Assembly: GCF_002443255.2 (NCBI RefSeq)
Contig: NW_019211456.1
Coordinates: 28,951,341-29,015,340, forward strand
DNA length: 64,000 bases
Source: Varroa destructor
Lineage: Eukaryota > Arthropoda > Arachnida > Mesostigmata > Varroidae
Direction: 5' to 3'
Part shown: piece after piece, positions 58,501 to 64,000 of the stretch
Layout of the letters: the number at the start of each line of letters is the position of its first letter
Numbering within the stretch: the first letter of the stretch is position 1
The notes under the pieces: generated by a model
Told to the model about the DNA's origin: nothing
What the model saw: the letters and a program-made list of their open reading frames with translations, nothing else
The model's database searches: none
Made by a program: the position numbers and the translations under genes

Positions 58501-61500
58501 TACACACAACGAACCACATTTCGTTTGATCATATTCTAAGACGGCACAAGTTTCAGCGAAGAGACAAAAAAATGACCATCCGGCTGGCGAGAACTTTAAT
58601 AGAATGGACTTGTCAATCAAATGGAACAATCCTCACATCATCATAATTATATACCTGTCAATAGTAAAATGAATCAGACACTTATAATAGGCACAAGGCA
58701 GAAGTAGGTTTTTAGGAAAATATTTCTCAGAAAGGTCGTTTAGAATACAACGTTTGGATTTGGCAGTAAGATGATAACACTTCATGACGTTATAATATTC
58801 TTAAGTTCCCTTTAAATTGAAATCATCTATTGCAGATTTATAGAAGTTATATTCTACTTTCTCGGCGCTACAAGCTATATAGCTAGCTAAATTAATATGA
58901 CCAAAACTGAAAAATATTGCTATACATTTAGGCAACTGAAAATAAGAACTGTAGCCCTTAATTTAGGTCATACTATATATCAGCAAGGGGTATCTCGATA
59001 GCTTTGAAGGTGCACTCTTGGAAACCCTAAGCAATCATGATTTTTTTTACTACCTTTGTTACCGGTCGGTGAAAAGTTTCTAGCTGATGGCGACTAAACG
59101 AGGAAGAGTGTGGACGACACCTAACCAATACTGTAGAACCTGTAGTTTCAATTAAAAAAAGGCCACGTAGACCCTAAGGTAACAACGGCCGTACCTGCGC
59201 CCTAAAACCGCCACACAATCAAGATTTTGTTCGGGAGCCAACGACTATCGTGCGATACAAGGCACATATATTTCATGTTAAATTCACTTTTTAAGAAGCT
59301 AGTAAGCTCAAACTGAAATTACCATTTTGGTTATATAACATGAACCAACAGCGTTTTGAGGGTTTTTTTGGTGGTCAGAAAGCAGTTTGTTTTCTTGTCG
59401 AGTTTGAATTATAAAAATCTCTTTGGTGTTCTTGGCAGTCTATTAAAAAAGTGCGGAAAAGTTCGCTTAAAAGAAAGTAAACATAAGCAATGATATATTT
59501 ATTTGCGTGTCCGAAGTCCTTCTCAAATAGGTACTGCTAGGACGGAACTCGTTATCAAAATATGATAACTATCAAAATCAGCGTAAACCTGAATTAGCAA
59601 TAGAACTCAATGGCAGTTATGTTGTGTTGGTAGTTTTAGCACGAGACCAATGAACTCCGCATTTTATTATTAACTTGAAAAGTCGATCTTCTAACTTTCA
59701 CTCAAAGCAAATCTAGGCAATTTTACATAGAAACGTTTCGTTTGTTATGTTTATTGGCAGTATGTACAACCACTTAACATGTGAAGCGAAAATTTAGAAG
59801 TTGACGGAGCGTGATCCCTACCTAAGTAGAGTACCTATAAATCTGGTGCTAATTAGGTATACAACGATGCTATACATATACGAGCCTGAGCTGTTTAAAA
59901 GGATACGTTTAAAATCGATTTAGCTGTATCAGGACACTTCAACGACTAAGATCTATAGAACTACTCACAGTAACACACGGTGCTACTTCACTACAGTGTT
60001 TTTTTAAGGTAGCGGTTCATTAATGAGGCAGTTAGGTAAATCTCTTTAAAACGTTGGCGCATGGTAATTGTTCCGTGATGACAGGGTACGTAACGAATTA
60101 TCAAGCTCACATGTAGATAATAGGTTACATTTTGTCTTTTTTACACATGTTTGTATGTAGTTAGCTGCACTGAAAAGCAACACTCTGTTTCATGTGAGCA
60201 GAAAGATTGAACAGTAAAAATACATTACTAGACACTGGATCCGAGTCAATCCGGGCCAAAAACATCAGTACGCTGCATTTCGTAAAAGATCGCATCTCTC
60301 CACCTTCCTTATCTTTGGTCTGAACTTCTCTGTGGCGTTCAAGCGCTACTTCGAGCCTACACGTCTACCTATATTGGCCTTCGTTACCGCTCAAGCTTCG
60401 CTATTCTCGGCAAGCAAATACTCGCTGGTCTATTGGGTTCGTTCATTTTTTCCAGTCCCTCAGTAGCCAAAATGACGTTAGACGATTGCCCCACTCAAAC
60501 ATAATAGACCAACGGGTCTTTGAGAAGGAAGCGGGACTGTACGCTTGTTTCAACCATATTGTGCTACATTTGGGTTTATAATAATCCTTGAGTTTAGAAT
60601 ACTGCTTACCGAAAATGGCTTAACGAAATCATGAGGTGAATTGGAGCACGAATTTTCCGAAAAATTAAACTCGTCAACGGCGTCGTAATAAGTCAAACGA
60701 CAATCGGGATACCCAGCAAGCTACTAAGCTGTTCTATAATATTAAAAACGCCATTGCAGAAACTGTTTAGGATAAACACAGACATAGCCAGTGGCTTAAG
60801 GTGGACGGCTTAGCAGGAGGCTATATTTCACCTATACATTTGCTTATATAGCGGACTCATAAGTTAAGCTTGTGATTCGAGTTTATGTAGAAAAAAATTC
60901 CGTGATATCAACCTGTGAGTACATTACGAACATAGTTTAATTGGTTTTTTTGTACTGTCACTAGCCGTAGAACGGTATTTCTCGATAAAAATACAACTTG
61001 GCTTCAAAGATGAATCTATCTATTGGCAATAAACAGCGTTTTTAATTCAAAAACCTAAAAGCTGCCGAAATACTCGGGACAAGTATGACACTACGACAAA
61101 AATTCTATAATTGAAAGTACGCCTTGAAAATGGCTTGCGAAAAAAAACTCATAGATATTATTCTCGAGGACGTATTTTTTTTTGAGCTGTTTAGTTGAAC
61201 AAAGGCGGCCTCAAGCAACTCTTGAAGGAAAATGATTATTTAGCTTAGCCGTCGAAAACTATGGACTACGTCGACGGGCTTAGCCTTGAAAAAACGAACT
61301 AAAAGTGGACATTAATTATGCACCAGTCTAATAGTCATATTAGATGTTTTTATTTAGAAGTTTAGACGTAACGCCTTACATCTTCGAAGGATGGCTGCGT
61401 GTGCGACTTCACGGGACTCGGGTAGGATGCAGGTTAATACTAAATAGCTGAAGGTAAAAATGTAACGCATCAGTAAGGCATCGATGTATGTGTGCACATA

Positions 61501-63330
61501 CTTAATGAATGCATTGCTTCGAAATTAACCAAATCATAGCTAAGCTAATTAAATTCATACCTCAGAACTAGAACCTGTCGGATGAACGAGATGGCTGCAA
61601 TCACAGCGCGCACGCCTCCTATGTCAGAATCGTTTTTCAGTACTTTACCTTATTGCGTGCAAGCAAATTAGAACTGCGGTAAATCAGCCCTCATGAATTC
61701 GCGCTCAGGGTATGTTCGTATGTACGTTCATACTTCACTCGAACCTACAGTCGCTCGATTTCGATCACATGCTGGTACTCAGCACCACTACTAAGAAGTC
61801 AAAAGTTAGATCGTTAGGTCCACAATATTAGCTGGGGTGGGAACTATTCATGTAAACAGTTGCCGTGACTCATAGAAAACTGTTTTTTTCCCGAGCCACC
61901 GTTTGAAAGTACAAAAAAAGTGGCACTTTGTAATTGGAACGCAGAATCCTTGAGGGAGACTATAAATCTGACGCACGCCGATCCTACGCTGACAACTTTT
62001 TTTTTGTTTATATTCGTTTATTTACAACGAACATGCTTTCTTAACAGTATTGTTGTTATACATGAATTTCCAAAATAGTAATAGTAAATATACAAGTTTA
62101 AAATCGACACAAAATGGCCGTAGAATTAATTAGAACATAATACTTTGGAGACAATGTCTATTACTCTAGCTGAGCAAATTAAAATTTGCGTCCTGCTAAA
62201 GAACATTTGATCGTAGGCTATTCGTACATCGATGACTAAAAATAAAAACAACAAATACTCAGAGACATTTTCATTACGCAACTATCGATTGCGTACTTAA
62301 TCATCTTACCTTTCATGCTGTTTCCGTTGCCTCACCTTTATCAAATTTTACCGTGCAATATACCGTGGCCAAATATTTCAAGACGTCGTTTTTCTCCATC
62401 AACTTCACCCGTTAGCCTCAGAGCTGTCAAAAATATCACAGCCGCCATACACGCATAATTTTTTTGCCAGAAATTCTAGAAGTTCTAGAAATTCGCCGGT
62501 GACCCCAATGCTTCATTGATTTGGATCGTTTGGTGTAGTAAAATGTCCAACACGGCTTGTTATTATAACGGAGCAACGCTAGCTTAAATTGGCGTTATTA
62601 CTGTCTCTTGTCTATGGAGAGCTTAGAGTCTTGGGTTAGAACTCGGTTCACCCCATCTTTTCAACATGAGCGAGGAACTCTTCCCAGGAAGACGCACAAT
62701 ATGCACACAGCTCGCATCATAGGCAGTGTTTGACAAGGACAGGCCGATTGGCCAGACGTAGATCGAATTTGCTTCTCCATTAGTTAACCAAATAGGACAA
62801 ATGTCGCCAGCTGCGTTCACTCTGAATATAAGATCCCTGAAAAGCTCTGCGACTATAGGCGAATGAACGCAGAAATCTGCAGGCTGGACCCAAGAGCTGA
62901 GACATGAAAAAATGCTTAAAACAACTACTTAGATTTTATGAATTGAGTGAGCTTTTGGACTATACGCATCGTCAATCCGCTGTTGAGATCGGAATGGTTC
63001 CTGCTTTTACCTAGGCCATATGTAAATCGCATGTCTAGCATGTAACAGCAGAAACAACATAGCGCTATCCTGCATTTTGGTTACGCTGAAAAATGGTCGC
63101 TAACGCCCATTGTTGTGGAATGAAAGCATTTTTTTGTCTTTGAGGATGATTTTGATACACTGTATATTCTGTACTGTTTTGTGTCCGTATTTCTGTTAAC
63201 GAGATCGTCAAATTTAACTACACTATCAGTATTTGTGCTCAACTTGATGCTTATTTCGATTTTTGTACTAAAAGAGTGACACAATCACTGACATCACTGA
63301 GTCTCACATTCAGAATATTTTGCTATGAAG
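55554..63330. other. Long AT-rich stretch, no gene seen
   Basis: GC-richer until about 55930, then nearly 7.4 kb of AT-rich DNA with only short frames (the longest, 97 codons, at 56236-56529 minus). Between 58340 and 62620 no frame exceeds 60 codons. It holds the GAAnTTC array at 62470-62494. Nothing else stands out. Confidence 0.45.
62470..62494. repeat. GAAnTTC array, heat-shock-element-like but mis-spaced
   Basis: Three GAA and three TTC units alternate over 25 bp in a 9-bp period (GAA-n-TTC-TA). Heat-shock elements have two bases between GAA and TTC; here there is only one, so binding by HSF trimers is doubtful. The array is nearly self-complementary apart from the spacer bases. Confidence 0.6.
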
Positions 63331-63336
63331 TAACAA

Positions 63337-63687
63337 ATGTATTTACATTACAGCAAAGAAAATCCACCATTTCTTATCCACTTTTATTCGGCTCAAAGGG
63401 AAGGTGAGCTCAATCACGTAGGTTACGCTGAAGGAGGGCTGCTGCCTGCAGATATAATATATTCTTTCGCTTTTCAGTTTTTAGCTACTTCGGCTTTCCT
63501 TTATGCTTGCGGCTCCTCCATCTGTGGGTCACACAGCCCTTTCTTCCCTCTGGTCGTTCTTGAGCTCTATCGCGCACTTTCAAAAGTGACCACCATCCAG
63601 ATCGTCAACTCAAAAATGGATCTTCTTCTAGCCGCGATGCCTGTTCCTCGTGCTGTCTTCGTTTATGCATGCACTTTACAAATGTAA
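63337..63687 (+). CDS. Doubtful 116-codon ATG frame
   Basis: Starts at ATG 63337 and ends at TAA 63685-63687. A TTACAG (acceptor-like) at 63347-63352 lies just inside. The product has a hydrophobic middle (ADIIYSFAFQFLATSAFLYA) that could span a membrane and a second hydrophobic region near residues 69-80. No family recognised. It sits in a GC-richer patch (63.37-63.86 kb). Confidence 0.12.
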   Translation: MYLHYSKENPPFLIHFYSAQREGELNHVGYAEGGLLPADIIYSFAFQFLATSAFLYACGSSICGSHSPFFPLVVLELYRALSKVTTIQIVNSKMDLLLAAMPVPRAVFVYACTLQM

Positions 63688-64000
63688 ACACATTCTCCGA
63701 AGAAGTTCGGATTAAGAGGCCCAGCTACGAGAAGACGTCTCTTTCACTGACGATGACGGTGGCTACGGTCAGGTGCGGCGGAACGTGGACCTTCACGGCG
63801 TATACTTGCAATATAATATTAACTCGCTTAATGCACGAAATGTCGTTGTACTACCTTGCCTGAATCTTAAGAGAGTAGTTCAAGAATACAAACTTTGTAC
63901 TTTGTCGTGGCTCTATTCTTCTTTGCGAACAAGATTTCTCTAAAGCGTGATGAAAATACGCTTAAACCTTGGCAAATTACGGCACATATCGGATGTTTTC
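63688..64000. other. Window end, nothing further seen
   Basis: A 64-codon hydrophilic frame at 63669-63863 overlaps the preceding one; the last 130 bases are AT-rich without features. Confidence 0.4.

Noticed and set aside
769..59973. Recurring word CAGTAAC / GTTACTG, often in GC islands
   Set aside because: I found about a dozen copies on both strands; about eight are expected by chance for a 7-mer in this length, so there is no clear enrichment.
62434..62443. TATCACAGCC, identical to the first ten bases of the miR-2/miR-13 family
   Set aside because: The flanks do not fold into a microRNA precursor: only about five pairs form with the nearby AGCTGT, and the rest of the mature sequence does not match.
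1..64000. Search for CRISPR arrays, operons, rRNA and prokaryotic or phage genes
   Set aside because: No spaced direct repeats, no closely packed genes and no rRNA-like sequence; composition and the LINE relic point to a eukaryotic nuclear genome.

Overview
This window looks like a piece of a eukaryotic, arthropod-type nuclear genome. There are no operons, no dense long reading frames and no Shine-Dalgarno-led genes. Most of it is AT-rich DNA full of stop codons, with microsatellites, homopolymer runs and the wreck of a LINE (non-LTR) retrotransposon. The LINE motifs (YADDLVIYG, then HGFHHR and a YH...HC knuckle near the C-terminus) match what I remember of LINEs in mites and other chelicerates. 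A parasitiform mite is therefore my best guess, but I could not test it. I found no complete, confidently recognisable protein-coding gene, no rRNA, no convincing tRNA and no CRISPR array. The window reads as intergenic or intronic DNA.

Layout. AT-rich stretches (about 1.3-2.1, 2.6-6.4, 7.7-10.1, 11.1-12.3, 13.2-15.0, 18.4-21.1, 24.8-26.4, 28.6-31.0, 31.5-38.3, 41.4-43.1, 45.7-50.1 and 55.9-63.3 kb) alternate with shorter, GC-richer islands. The islands lie near 0.3-1.3, 2.1-2.6, 10.1-11.1, 12.3-12.7, 15.0-15.8, 16.6-16.9, 17.7-18.4, 21.2-23.0, 23.9-24.8, 26.4-26.7, 27.5-28.6, 31.0-31.5, 38.4-39.3, 40.1-41.4, 44.4-45.7, 50.2-50.5, 51.7-52.2, 53.4-55.9 and 63.4-63.8 kb. Nearly all the longer open frames fall in the islands, often in several frames and on both strands, and many islands carry CAG/CTG runs.

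The clearest element is the LINE relic at about 6.40-7.68 kb on the + strand, broken by stops and frameshifts. Weaker signs suggest that some other islands hold older retroelement debris. An open frame at 22.35-22.55 kb carries HHLLVECP followed by an Ala/Val-rich tail, and partial sequence echoes of it occur near 16.8, 28.05 (minus strand) and 50.3 kb. An island at 17.73-18.43 kb reads like a decayed coding sequence of unknown family.

Other points worth a look are a 299-codon open frame at 21.16-22.06 kb that follows a splice-acceptor-like sequence, a run of minus-strand frames at 53.4-55.6 kb, a perfect 16-bp hairpin at 26.66-26.70 kb and a perfect 20-nt palindrome at 8.60 kb. All calls come from reading the sequence and the frames by eye. 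No database search was possible, so the candidate coding calls are deliberately given low confidence.
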